From the NCBI GenBank assembly GCA_037039925.1, contig JAXRKP010000205.1, positions 200,001-264,000 of the forward strand: 64,000 bases of DNA, in the 5' to 3' direction. The translations under genes and the position numbers were made by a program. Positions 10,490 to 41,639 of the stretch are shown here, one piece after another (within the stretch, counting starts at the first letter, position 1; each line of letters starts with the position of its first letter). The DNA is from Doris montereyensis. Taxonomy: Eukaryota > Mollusca > Gastropoda > Nudibranchia > Dorididae. The notes under the pieces are model-generated. The model ran no database searches and was not told where the DNA came from. It was given only the letters and a program-made list of their open reading frames with translations.

Positions 10490-13400
10490 TCAGAGATGTT
10501 TAAAATATCTGGATGGTAGGGCACACGCAAATGCATCTTTCCATTTCCGTTGATCTTTCTTTTCCAATAAAACTTTTAACACCACATTAATGAAGAGATC
10601 TTTGTTGCCTTGTACCCACCTGAAAAGTCAATTGTAAAACATTAACACAAGAAAGGAAATTTAAGACTAAGCTTTGAAATGCATAACAAATGGGGCGTTT
10701 AGCGTGCAAAATTACCTGCCCTTATTTCAAAAATAGATAGGTGTAGTAACGCTTTTGCGTGAGTCCCTTAGTTTATTAAATTATAGTAAAATAAAGAGAG
10801 CAGTGAGTACCACCCGTCATTATTCACAAATAATAATGTTATTACAAAAGCAGTATAACTCCTACTACCATTCTAATAATGTAAATAACAATGCTAGCAT
10901 TTGTGGGGATGATTCTTTTAATAATAAGAAAAGAAGAAAGAGAAGGAACAGGATGACCCCAACTAATGAGAACAACAAAAAATAAAATAAAATTAAGAAA
11001 TAGTACAGAACATTCTATGTGTTCCTATCTTTATAACAGTCTCACATTCTATGGGCTAAAATTATAGGACTTTGCATTGAGGAAATGCGGCCACGCAAAA
11101 GAGTTACCACGGCCTATCTCATGAGGTTCAATTGGGAATACCTGAAACGAGCTAAACTTAACTGTGGTTTTACATTTTGATTCACATTCATGAAATGTAA
11201 TTTAGTGTACAATAGGAAGTATCTAATTTAACATAAAGTTTTAGCTTTTAAACTCTTCATATCTGCTTTTAAGCAAGACGCGTCAAAATCATTTTTATCT
11301 GAGAAATGATTTCATATTCTTTAATATACATGACTTCATTTAGTATCTTTCATCACACCTAAATATACTCACTTGATGTTTTCATCAATGGGTAGCCTTA
11401 GACATTTGATTTTCTGTTCTTTTGCTTTTGCCATTGCCATCTGTTTTTTTGACAGCATATCCGAATAAGCGGCCATTACATAAACACAGTTGGGATTGAA
11501 CTCCTTGACAGTCTTAGGAAGAGATGGTTGAATTATTTCATTGAAATTAGTCAAACATATTAAAATATATCATACAAATATTAAAATCAAATTTCAAATG
11601 TGAATTTATAAGAAAACAAACAAAATGATATTGATTTGATTTTACCCACATCCACAACTATGGTGATCTCAGAGTTTTTGGTAGGATTTTAAATTTTGCC
11701 TGGACTGCCCTGTAAACAGCCAAGGGATCTTAAACGTGTACAGAGTGTTGTGAGACACGGGACCTCCTTTTATTGTCCGTCTCCAATCTGACTTAGTGTC
11801 TATCCATGTACCTGAACCAGGGGGAAGATTGTACTTGAAATAATTTGAGAAAATTTTTCAACCGTTGCCGGGGCTCAAACTCATGACCTTTGGGTCTGAG
11901 AGACCGACACCTTGCCTCTAAACTTCAAGGTCCCCCCGAAACAAATGACAAAAATGTCCTAAAATGTAGACATTCTACTATGGCAGTAAAATTTCAAGGA
12001 TTTCATTATTCGATAACAGTATGCTGATATAACATTAAATGTACTGTTAATTGTATGCAAAAATAATTTGTATAAGCCCAAATCCTCCCCCAAACAACAA
12101 CAAACAAACAAACAAAGCCCAATAACAACAAACTATGCAAAAACAGGCTTGATAAAGCAGCACTCCCCCCCCCAATACAGCTCCATGATGCTCTCCGCCT
12201 CCCCTTGTAACACCTGAACTGACATAATTTGTTCAAAGCTTTAATAAAATTGATTGGACCCATGTACCCCGCTTTGCATGAGGACTGAGGTAGACAATGT
12301 CAGACGAGTCATACAAATCCAGATAGCTTTCATTGGTAGTGGTGACCAGAAAGTGATCACAGTCAAGCAAATGTTTCAATTCTAAAGATCTGAAATAAAT
12401 AGAAAAAAAGAAATAGATTAATCATTTGAACCCATTATATGCCTGATTTATGAAAACCACCCCCTTTTTTCTTACTTTATCCCAGAGATCCGCTATTTCG
12501 GGATCTGAATCATTACACAGAACACTATAAAGATAAAGATGGATTTTTAGTCTGTGTTCCCGCAAAAGTGCAGGCTCACTGACCGTACATCATTTATCCC
12601 CCAACAGGCCATTTTATCCAAAATCCTTCTCAACTCCCTGGAGAGCAATAAGTACAACAGCCTGTTTAGGCATTTCACTTTCACTCTAACTTTCTTTACC
12701 TATAGCTGGCTATCATACTCATTCACACCCGAGCCAAGTAAGGAAAGCAGAGCAAAGCAAGTACCTTACCTAAGACTCAGAGTAAAATATTATGAAAGAG
12801 CAGCTGGGCCAGCCATGGGTAAAATAATTGAGAAGCCTTGGTTGGCAACTAATATCAACTAGTAACGTCACAAAAGTTAATTTCAGAAGGCTTTTAAATA
12901 TAACGTTCTGTGTAACGATGATTCAGAGACAGATTAATCCAACTTACAGAATGTTATAGGGAAATTAGGCGTAGCCTATTGGACCCTACAGGTTCATTTC
13001 CCCCTTAGAGCCCAAGTACAGGGGAATTTAAGGTGGGGGGTGGGGGAGGGGTTACCACATGGATTGGCGAGTTTGGGACCAAAATGTTGATTTTCTGTTC
13101 TTTGCATATTCGGGTACAGCGATCATTTATCAATCAAAAGAAAAAGAGTATTATATACAAGGGCAATATTCATTTCAAATCATGACAAAACATTGTTGTG
13201 ATTTCCTGGCTGCTACCAATTTCTTATCCATATGATTTACATTAAAGCAAATTGACAAATTAAATCCCCAGCATTTCAGAAGTGAAATTTGTATCACAGC
13301 TTGCACTTGATTCTACATATGTCAACTTGTCTATATGCAATGCAAGTTTTATTTAGATTGACTTTAAAAATAAAGAATAGAAAATGTTGGTACATTGGTA

Positions 13401-16400
13401 CCTGTACCTGTAAACTGAGTTTGTTGGCGGACAGCCTGTGAAAATACCTGAATAAACTGGTACCTGTACATTGGTACCTGAATCTGTAAACTGAGTTTGT
13501 TGGCGGACAGCCTGTGAAAATACCTGAATAAACTGGTACCTGTACATTGGTACCTGAATCTGTAACCTGAGTTTGTTGGCGGACAGCCTGTGAAAATGCT
13601 TGAGTAAATTGAAGGGATCATTTCAAAGTGTGCCCATGTCCATTTTTCGTGAAAAACGAGATAGGAGATAATCCTAAGGAATGAAAGGTATTTATGCTTC
13701 CTAAAAACTTTGAAAATAATATGATGAAAATACAACATGTTTACAGCCGTTTGAAACTTGGAATTCCCAAAGGCAGCACTGTCAAAGCATGGTTTTTGAC
13801 ATTTTTCTCTAAATGACATAATTGTGACTTAGTCACAGTATTCAGATGATCCCTTCAATTGGTACCTGTACCTGTATATTAGTATCTTAACCTGTAAACT
13901 GAGTGTATTGGTGGACAGCCAGTGACAATATCTGAATACATTGGTAGCTGTACCTATACATTGGTACCTGAATCTGTAAACTGAGTTTGTTGGTGGATAG
14001 CAGGCGACAATGTCTAAATACATTGGTGCCTGTACCTGTACATTGGTACCTGAATCTGTAAACTGAGTTTGTTGGTGGATAGCAGGCGACAATGTCTAAA
14101 TAAATTGGTGCCTGTACCTGTACATTGGTACGTGAACCTGTAAACTGAGTTTGTTGGTGGATGGCCAGTAAATATGTCTGAATAAATTAACACCTGTACC
14201 TGTACACTGAGTTTGTGGGTGGACAGCGGGTGAAAATGAGGTGAAAAGGTCGTGGATGCTTTTGTTGACACAATAGGTAAACCAGAGCTGCTTGGCAGCC
14301 TCTCCTATCTCTTTTTGAGGTCATGGTGTCATCAAATTCCATGTCGATGACAGAGGTAGCCCAAACATCATGGAGGAAGACAAACGGTGATCGCCCAACC
14401 TAGAAATAAATCGACATTCATTTTCATTCAAAAGAAATCATCCTGTATCGTGATACCAGTCATCTAGAGTAAAGACAAACAGCGAGGCAAGGGGGCGTTT
14501 CGAAAGTGAAGATAATGACATGAAATATTATTTAAAAAACGAGACAAATACAAGGAATAGACAGAAAAAAATATTGGCAAATGGGATTGAACCTGCTGCC
14601 TCTGCATCGGCACCAATCGCCTCGCCATGAAAGAAAAGCGTACTACCAACCAAGTAATCAGCCATATAGTGGTAGCCAGCACAAAAAACCGGAAAGTTTC
14701 TTCAACCAAAGGAATTACGACTCGACTGGAGCTCATCCAATCCAGATTTCTATGAATGAAACAGAAACGGTGAAGATAAATCACCTACTGGACAGCATCG
14801 TAGTCTGTCAAGCTTTTACTCCTGGCTGGCTGGTACTCATTTGCATCTGGATTGATTGGGAAATTACATGTAATAAAATGTCTTTCTAGGTAACACAACG
14901 TTGGATCTAACGCCGATCCAGTTCAAACCTAGGATCTCCTATTCATAAGTCTGGCAGGTTGGCTACTCGGCTAGCACACTTAGATGTCATGTCATAACTT
15001 GAGATTGAAATGTCGGGGTTAATAAGTTTATGTTTTTCTGGATCTGACCATTGGTTTTCTTGGAAATGCACAAGCTTTGGTGACCCGCTGGCCAGATGCC
15101 TTGGTGCCACCAGTTGTACCTGAAAAGAAAGGCTGCGACAGACTACTTCCTATGCAGGAGCTGAACTTGTTGCATCCTCTGTTACCTTTGATAGCACTCG
15201 AACAACTTAGTTTCTCTGCTTTGAAGTATGATGCATTAGGAACAATAATCCAGATCAAATACTTCTGGTCCCTTATTCAAACTCAAAATCATTTTCATGA
15301 ATGATAGTCAGCATGATGTAATAAAAAAAATAAAAATAAAATAATAACAATAACAACAATATGTACACATATTTCTTCAACATATTGATGTTTTGGAACC
15401 TGAAGAAGCAAGTAGAGCGGGAGAAAGACTGGAAGGAGGAGACAACATGATAGTAAAGATGATACTAAAAATATCATTAATTTAATTTGTAAAATATTTA
15501 TTATATTGAGTAGACCAAATACATGTTAATAGTACAATGAAGAAAAAGAATAAGGAGAAGAAAGTGAAGACATGGCTGACATTGCATTACTTTACCAATA
15601 CCACGGGCTGAAAAAAATGTCACCTTCCAATGCCAAGCTTTTGCTCATCTGCATAAATTATCCCATTCCTGTCTTCTCCCTCTTTCATTCCTCCGTCTTT
15701 CCCATTTTTTTTTATCTCAATTTCTGTTTTACGGGTCTCAGATTTCTTTTTATGTTTGTGGGCGATGAATAAAAAATATGTCAATCTTTCATCAGGAGAT
15801 GAGCAAGTGAGGGCCTCCACCCAATTCCTGTTTGTCATTTTTCAGGTGGCTGAAAAACACCAATTCAGAAATATTGTTTATTATATATATATATATATAT
15901 AATATATATTATAATGAATGATTTATCAATAATTCATCATAATCAATGTCAACATTGATATTTGTTTGCTTCATTTAATAAGTAAAACATGAGCCATGCC
16001 TATGTTCCATTTAAAGAAGAGAAAATGTTGCAAAATCTTATAGGTATTAAAGGTTCAGATGAGATAAGATGTTCAGAGGAGATAAGATTAAATCTTTCAT
16101 TGACCATGAAAGGAGATTGATTAGCTTTGGCTGCTGGGTAACACTTGACACACATAAAAAGTTTCAACAAAAGAGAAACATTTACCACTTACAATTAGAA
16201 TAATAGTGATGTAATAATAAGATAAATGTAATCACAAGATGAGTGGCGTAAAGGTTTTATGTGTAAAACATTGAATTGTGTTGTAGCGGATCTCATGATT
16301 TGCAATTTATGTAACAAGGAAATTGGACAGAGCAAAGTTATTGGCTGCACAATATCAAAGCAAGATTTTTAAAACGTAGTGCAACAATATGGAATGAATT

Positions 16401-17339
16401 CCATAGGCGGGCACTTCCATGGGACATTACTCAGAAAGAAATTGGGAATAAAGAAAAGGAGGCTGCCTCCAGTTGCAGCAGTGTTTTGTCACTGTATGCG
16501 ATCATTTCCGTCAATCTGACATGGCGTGGGACTAAGAGAATGGTTAGATTCATTTCCATATAATATGACAATATTTTTTAAGTGTAAAAGACAGCAGAGT
16601 TACTAAACTGCACAATACTGCACAGATGCTGCTTAATAACATAATTTTTTTTTATAAATTATATCACCATCTCTAAATTAGAGGCTGAAGACCTCTGGTG
16701 TCTCATCCCAACAGCTGAGCTGTGGTTCGGTGACAAAGAACACAAGGCTGTTTTTCAGAGGTTTTAAGCCTTGACTCATCAGATTTAAAGATGGTTTGAA
16801 TTATGTTATGTTCACTTCTAACTGAACTTCACTCACTAGCGAAAATTAAATGGTGTTCTCCCCAATGATATATCTGTACATTTGATTATAAATTTATACA
16901 TTTTTAAAACTTGATTAATTGTCTAGTAATAGGCCTAATGTTTCTTTTATAACTTACTAATACTGCGCGGCCCTCAGAAGCCAAGTGACTGTGCTCAAGT
17001 TGAACAGCACGCAACAATTTTGATTGAGGAGGATTGAACTTCAAGCTGTCAAGCAATTGAAGGCATTTTCTTTCTAGCTCCTCTTTCACCATTTTGTGAA
17101 TACTTGCTTTCTGTCCTTGTCTCATTAGTTCCTGTCTCTTTAATTTCACATTTTCAATATCAATGTCTTGGCTTAGATCTGCAATAATGGACTGTTTAAG
17201 GGTGGAAAAAACCTGACACGTTTTAGAAAAGTCCATTGAAAGCTACAAAGACCTGTGGGATAAACATTTTGTGGAGTTCCACAGCTGTTGGCTTTTTCGG
17301 ACTACTACTGAAAAAAAGCTTGTGAAATACAAGTCTCAT
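10490..17339 (-). CDS. TRMT10C: tRNA methyltransferase 10 homologue C (MRPP1-like), SPOUT family, mitochondrial
   Basis: Exons, 5' to 3' on the minus strand: 17339-16958, 14399-14200, 12389-12268, 11512-11373 and 10619-10490. Introns are GT-AG and phases agree except as noted. Family knowledge: TRMT10C methylates purine 9 of mitochondrial tRNAs and is part of mitochondrial RNase P. Matching signatures are VIDMEFDDTMTSKRDRRG, then PFHLIFTR, then SYLDLYDSSDIVYLSPHAK, then FNPNCVYVMAAYSD, then AMAKAKEQKIKCLRLPID, then KWVQGNKDL and a C-terminal WKDAF; the W.QGNK spacing favours paralogue C over A or B. The start ATG at 17339 begins MRLVFHKLFFSSSPKKP, which resembles a mitochondrial presequence. 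Odd: a frame change is needed between 17245 and 17223, and one extra G is present at the end of the third exon (GGGG, 12270-12267). The assembled length, about 325 residues, is below the roughly 400 of the human protein, so an exon may be missing. The conserved Gly after VYxI is replaced by Ala. Confidence 0.85.
11641..11935 (-). mobile_element. SINE family B, near full length
   Basis: Reverse orientation. The head resembles a tRNA gene (on the minus strand GACCTTGAAG, then GGTGTCGGTCTCTCAGAC, then the B-box-like GAGTTTGAGCCCC). The body contains CTGTAAACAGCCAAGGGATC on the plus strand. The 3' end is the TTTACCCACATCCACAAC tail. It lies in an intron of the TRMT10C-like gene. Copies at 37845, 55068, 28953, 54160, 54940 and 2383 belong to the same family. 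Confidence 0.8.
12690..12790 (-). mobile_element. SINE family C fragment
   Basis: TATAGCTGGCTATCATACTC, then TTCACACCCGAGCCAAGTAA, then GGAAAGCAGAGCAAAGCAAG is the reverse complement of part of the family C body at 53095-53165. A similar fragment is at 59785-59900. Confidence 0.65.
13025..13130 (+). repeat. Dispersed repeat adjoining a G-run, copy 1
   Basis: A G-rich run followed by GGCGAGTTTGGGACCAAAA, then TTGATTTTCTGTTCTTTGCA, then TATTCGGGTACAGCGATCAT. The same block follows a G-run at 18866-18960. Class unknown. Confidence 0.7.
13385..14250. repeat. 76-82 bp minisatellite derived from a TRMT10C exon end
   Basis: Two blocks (13385-13600 and 13855-14250) of tandem units separated by about 250 bp of other sequence. 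Each unit carries AAACTGAGTTTGTTGG, then GGACAGCCTGTGAAAAT (plus strand) and several GGTACCTGTACATTGGTACC-like stretches. The block edge at 14200-14225 is the 3' end of the 14399-14200 exon, so that exon's last ~28 bases plus its GT donor form the first unit. On the minus strand some units read TTTTCACAG, a 28-base segment, then GTACAG, which has the form of a micro-exon. Confidence 0.85.
14585..14700 (-). mobile_element. SINE family D fragment
   Basis: Contains GGGATTGAACC, GCACCAATCGCCTCGCCATG and TAGTGGTAGCCAGC. On the minus strand this is CATGGCGAGGCGATTGGTGC followed by a B-box-like GGTTCAATCCC. It matches the inverted pair at 45160-45320. Confidence 0.65.
14785..14985 (-). mobile_element. 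Diverged SINE family A copy
   Basis: Shares CTGGACAG, TTTTACTCCTGG, GTACTCATTTGCATCTGG, TTTCTAGGTAACACAACGTT and a tRNA-like head on the minus strand (GCTAGCCGAGTAGCCAACCT, then GATCCTAGGTTTGAAC) with family A. Confidence 0.65.
15000..16900. other. Large intron of the TRMT10C-like gene; no further gene supported
   Basis: AT-rich intron with a short (AT)n at 15883-15902. On the minus strand at 15028-15258 there is a modest open frame after a good acceptor (TTTCTTTTCAG); an unconserved cassette exon is possible, but the flanking exons already join in phase without it. Nothing else is recognised. Confidence 0.45.
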
Positions 17340-18080
17340 GGCTTCTTCTTCTTCTTTACTTTGTAATATTATGGAAAATCCAGAAAATCCAAAAGTGTGA
17401 TGGAAAATTTTTTTACATGCTTTGAGAATTACCAAACATTGTCAGTGGCATGAATTCACATTGAAAAAGATCCTTCAATTAATGTAAATGTGTGTCCAAT
17501 AACACCAAGCAAGACAGACACGAACTAGAATAAAACTTGACGAGTTTTTAAAGATGAGAAATGCCAGAGAAGTCCTTCATCGTTTATTGTTACAATATAT
17601 ATCTAGAGATATACATATTTATGTGGATCTAGGTACAATACTTAAATGTCTCGGGCATTATGAGACTGGGCTGGTCAGATCAAGAGAAAGATATCACACT
17701 CACAGATTAGTATGACAAGACCTACTACGCTACGCTGACCCTACCCTTCCCATTCTGAATGAACGTACATATTGATACTTGATAGTTCAAGCAGCTATTG
17801 GTGGAAATTCAGCATCTATGGATTTCGTTTTTTATTATTATTATTATTTTGTTCCCGTTTGGATACATTCATTTATTTAACTAAATAAAAGCGTCAACAG
17901 GGCCCTAATAATGGACTGTTGTATCGTTTAAATGACATGAATTTCTATATTTAGTCAAAATCATAGATATATCGTAGTGTAGGCCACGATCTATTTCTAA
18001 TTTTTGATGAAGGATTCCATATTCGTGAAATAAACCTTTCACTGCATTCATTGTTTACATCGTAAAGGAAAAGTGACAAC
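17340..18080. promoter_or_regulatory. Divergent intergenic region between TRMT10C-like and SMU1
   Basis: The two start codons point away from each other with 741 bp between them, so this segment must hold both promoters, possibly as a shared bidirectional promoter. It contains a (TTA)n stretch at 17834-17848 and AT-rich DNA at 17593-17625. I see no clear TATA box placed for either gene. Confidence 0.5.
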
Positions 18081-37609
<19,529 letters not shown>

Positions 37610-37844
37610 AATGACGGAGCAGATGGGGGGAAATATTTTGTTTTTCTTTTTTGTTCATTACTATACTGTTTTGAATGTTTTTTCTTGAGGTTTTTTTTTT
37701 TTGCGGGGGGGGGGGGGGGTTCTTTTCTTTTCTTGACAAGTTTTCCAGGGTTATTTTGTCTTGTTCTCAGGTTGCTTAACTTTTGTTGTATTTTTTAAAA
37801 AGAAATTTCTGTTCCCTTTATCTGTTTAAGTCAGGGCTGGTGGT

Positions 37845-38115
37845 ACTCTAGACTAATTGTTTTAGGATTATAAATTTTTGCCCGGACTGTCTTGTAAACA
37901 GCCATGGGATCTTTAATGTGCACGGATTGTTGTGATCTGCACACAGGTCCTACCTCCTTTTTATCATCCATCTCTGGTGGGACTAGGTACTGATCCCCTT
38001 GGGGGGGGATAACTCAGAATAAAAATCGAGAAATTTTTGTTCGGCTGTCAGGGGCTTGACCCCAAGCCTTTATGATTGAGGCCGATGCCTTGTTTCTGGA
38101 CCATCAAGTCCCTCT
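37845..38115 (-). mobile_element. SINE family B copy in the SMU1 3'UTR
   Basis: Reverse orientation: GCCCGGACTGTCTTGTAAAC, then AGCCATGGGATCTTTAATG, GGTCCTACCTCCTTTTTATC and, near the head, GGCTTGACCCCAAGCC with GAGGCCGATGCCTTG. It lies between the SMU1 stop and its candidate poly(A) signal, so it would be transcribed antisense within the 3'UTR. Confidence 0.75.
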
Positions 38116-38477
38116 AAACGTAATCAAACCAGACTTGTACAGGCCATGTTTTTATCTTAATCTTAAGGGGGGGGGGGGGTGTGTGTTTTGTGTACACTGA
38201 GATGAGAGCATTCTCCGGCTGATTGTGTGAATATCGTTCTTGCAAGAAAATGTCATGGTTTTAAAACTTGTTTGAAAATATCATTGTGTTGATATGACTT
38301 AGACCCACGTCATTTCGGAAATTAAGATACACATTGGCAGTGAAAATCACAAACAGGGTCAGTCTTGGATAACTTGATCAACTTCTTTTTCATTACAATA
38401 TTAACTCGAAAAGTCATTATTTTTTTTGTTTATAAGTATGTCTCAGATCAAGTATGCTTATCTAGATGTCTAAATTC

Positions 38478-38483
38478 AATAAA
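38478..38483 (+). promoter_or_regulatory. Candidate SMU1 polyadenylation signal
   Basis: AATAAA about 870 bp after the SMU1 stop, followed within 15-30 bases by a GT-rich stretch (CGTGTTTTGTCGTTAT). No better site lies closer to the stop. Confidence 0.5.
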
Positions 38484-38509
38484 TGCTCACACCACGTGTT
38501 TTGTCGTTA

Positions 38510-39990
38510 TTTATGTCAATGAAAATGGTATCCACAGCCTGAAAAGGTTGCATTTCCCCTTTTTCTCCAAAAAACAATTATTTTTTCTCCAATAACACTT
38601 GTTTTGACTTACAGTTTGCAATTTTCACTGTCGACAACAAACATGATAATGATATAGTACGAGTAATAACGTATGCTATGGTCATTAAAATATGAAAAGA
38701 AAACAAAATTGTTTTGTTTCATTATTGATGTTGATGTAGTTTCTTTGTGAGCTTTGTCACTGTAATGCTTGAGTGAACTTGATTGATTTATCATTGAAGA
38801 AAAACTGGTCTTATCTTATAAAATATGTATTGTCTCTGCTTTCACTTGCCCGAATCTGAAATTTTCCCTTTGCTTTTACTTTAGTCATCAGAGTTCGATA
38901 TGAGAAAGAAGGTTTGAGATGTCGTACATCGAATTATGGTGTGTCTTTCTCTCTTTTGAAGCTGTAGATCTTGTGTCTGGCGTAGAAAGGCTGTCAAAGT
39001 AAGGAAAGGTGTGAACCTACCAGTAGCACCCAAAAGAATTTTTTTTTAAAAAATGTCCTTGTATGACATAACACAGTAGTGTGGATCTTTTGAACATGAG
39101 TCATTGACTATTTAAAACTATATTTGAATGACCAGCTGCAGTGACATGACCCAAACACACACACAAACACTCGACTCACACACACTGTATAGATAAGCAA
39201 CAACTCTGCAACTAGAGTGTAGAAATGAAATCATCCAATAGACAAGTGTTGTTAAAATGACATCTTTATTCCTATTTCAACCTCAAAGTATTACAAAACA
39301 AGAAAAATAAAATACCCCCATAGGGTCCAAATTCAGCTTTGAAAACTGATCTTTTCCTTTCTGTTTGAAGAGAGGGAATTAGCGGTGACGAGCCCACCTG
39401 TTTTTATCTTGTAGACGTATACAGAGAGTAAGATACATTTGGACACTGCTGTGTTTCAGTTTCAGGTTTGTACTGAGCCTACGCACTAACTGGGGAAGGA
39501 AACTGCAAACTGGGAGAAGAATCTTTGATCATGCCATCTGACATATACACGTCTCTTTTTTTCTTCTGCTCTTTTGTTTTTAGTAATGCCAGTGTCAATC
39601 AGAAATTCTACATAGAAATCCATTACTTCTGTTCCAATTCTTTTCACTCCCTTTCGCATTGCAAATGGGTAGACTTAGAAACAAAGGTATAAGTATAAGT
39701 ATAAAAGTGGAGAAGTGAGGGAACATTTGGTTTCAAGACAGGAACTAAATATTTCTTTTCTATTCTAAAATTAGAACTGATTATAAGAATTTCTACAGAA
39801 TTAAAAATTAAATGCTTAATCTAGGAAGAAGCATTGCTCATCATAAATACCATAGGAAGAGAAATTGCTTTAGGATAGGAATTAAATCACTAGTTTTCTG
39901 GCCTGTTCAAATTATTGTTGATTATTCAAAATTCTATCAAATCAAATTTCAGGGTTGAACTAAGCATTTAATTGTTTATCAATACTATGG
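38510..39990. other. Convergent intergenic DNA
   Basis: AT-rich sequence with no supported exon. It holds a minus-strand AATAAA at 39270-39265 that could end a long CAPS transcript, and a short (CA)n-like patch at 39155-39185. Confidence 0.4.
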
Positions 39991-39994
39991 GAAT

Positions 39995-41625
39995 AAGGAA
40001 AACAAAACTTGGTTTGTTATCAATACTTGGAATAAGGAGAACAAACAACTTTTGTTATCAATACTATGGGAATAAGGAGAACAAACAACTTGGTTTGTTA
40101 TCAATACTATGGGAATAAGTAGAACAAACAACTTGGTTTGTTATCAATACTATGGGGATAAGGAGAACAAACAACTTGGTTTGTTATCAATACTATGGGC
40201 ATAAGGAGAACAAAAGACTTGGTTTGTTATCAATACTATGGGCATGATGAGGAGAACAAAAGACTTGGTTTGTTATAACTTATAATAATTTTTTGGATGA
40301 GGAGAACCAATGCTTAGGGGCCATTACTTATAACATAAAATAGTTTTTTGGGGATAAGGAGAAACAAAGACTTGGGTAGTCATAAATAGTTTTCTATGGG
40401 GATAAGGAGAAACAAAGACTTGGGTAGTCATAAATAGTTTTCTATGGGGATAAGGAGAAACAAAGACCTGGGTAGTCATAAATAGTTTTCTATGGGGATA
40501 AGGAGAAACAAAGACTTGGGATAAGGAGAAACAAAGACTTGGGTAGTCATAAATAGTTTTCTATGGGGATAAGGAGAAACAAAAACTTGGGTAGTCATAA
40601 ATAGTTTTCTATGGGGATAAGGAGAAACAAAGACTTGGGTAGTCATAAATAGTTTTCTATGGGGATAAGGAGAAACAAAGACTTGGGTACTTGGGTAGTC
40701 ATAAATAGTTTTCTATGGGGATAAGGAGAAACAAACTTGGGTACTTGGGTAGTCATAAATAGTTTTCTATGGGGATAAGGAGAAACAAAGACTTGGTACT
40801 TGGGTAGTCATAAATAGTTTTCTATGGGGATAAGGAGAAACAAAGACTTGGGTACTTGGGTAGTCATAAATAGTTTTCTATGGGGATAAGGAGAAACAAA
40901 GACTTGGGTACTTGGGTAGTCATAATAGTTTTCTATGGGGATAAGGAGAAACAAAGACTTGGGTACTTGGGTAGTCATAAATAGTTTTCTATGGGGATAA
41001 GGAGAAACAAGACTTGGGTACTTGGGTAGTCATAAGTAGTTTTCTATGGGGATAAGGAGAAACAAAGACTTGGGTACTTGGGTAGTCATAAATAGTTTTC
41101 TATGGGGATAAGGAGAAACAAAAACTTGGGTACTTGGGTAGTCATAAATAGTTTTCTATGGGGATAAGGAGAAACAAAGACTTGGGTAGTCATAAGTAGT
41201 TTTCTATGGGGATAAGGAGAAACAAAGACTTGGGTAGTCATACATAGTTTTCTATGGGGATAAGGAGAAACAAAGACTTGGGTAGTCATACATAGTTTTC
41301 TATGGGGATAAGGAGAAACAAAGACTTGGATAGTCATACATAGTTTTCTATGGGGATAAGGAGAAACAAAGACTTGGGTACTTGGGTAGTCATAAGTAGT
41401 TTTCTATGGGGATAAGGAGAAACAAAGACTTGGGTACTTGGGTAGTCATAATAGTTTTCTATGGGGATAAGGAGAAACAAAGACTTGGGTACTTGGGTAG
41501 TCATAAGTAGTTTTCTATGGGGATAAGGAGAAACAAAGACTTGGGTACTTGGGTAGACATAAATAATTTTCTATGGGGATAAGGAGAAACAAAGACTTGG
41601 GTATTCATAGGAGAAACAAAGACAG
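39995..41625. repeat. 48/56 bp minisatellite in the convergent region
   Basis: About 30 units of TAGTTTTCTATGGGGATAAG, then GAGAAACAAAGACTTGGGTA, then GTCATAAA. Many have an 8 bp insertion (CTTGGGTA), giving a 56 bp form. A related older type (CAATACTATGGGAATAAGGA, then GAACAAACAACTTGG) occupies 39995-40260. Diverged copies trail to about 41800. Confidence 0.95.
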
Positions 41626-41639
41626 GTATTCATTTGCAT

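Noticed and set aside
15028..15258. An extra exon of the TRMT10C-like gene on the minus strand
   Set aside because: It has an acceptor-like site but no recognised family sequence, and exons ending at 16958 and starting at 14399 already join in phase.
39995..41625. CRISPR-like regular repeats
   Set aside because: Units are contiguous with no unique spacers, and the DNA is eukaryotic; it is a minisatellite.
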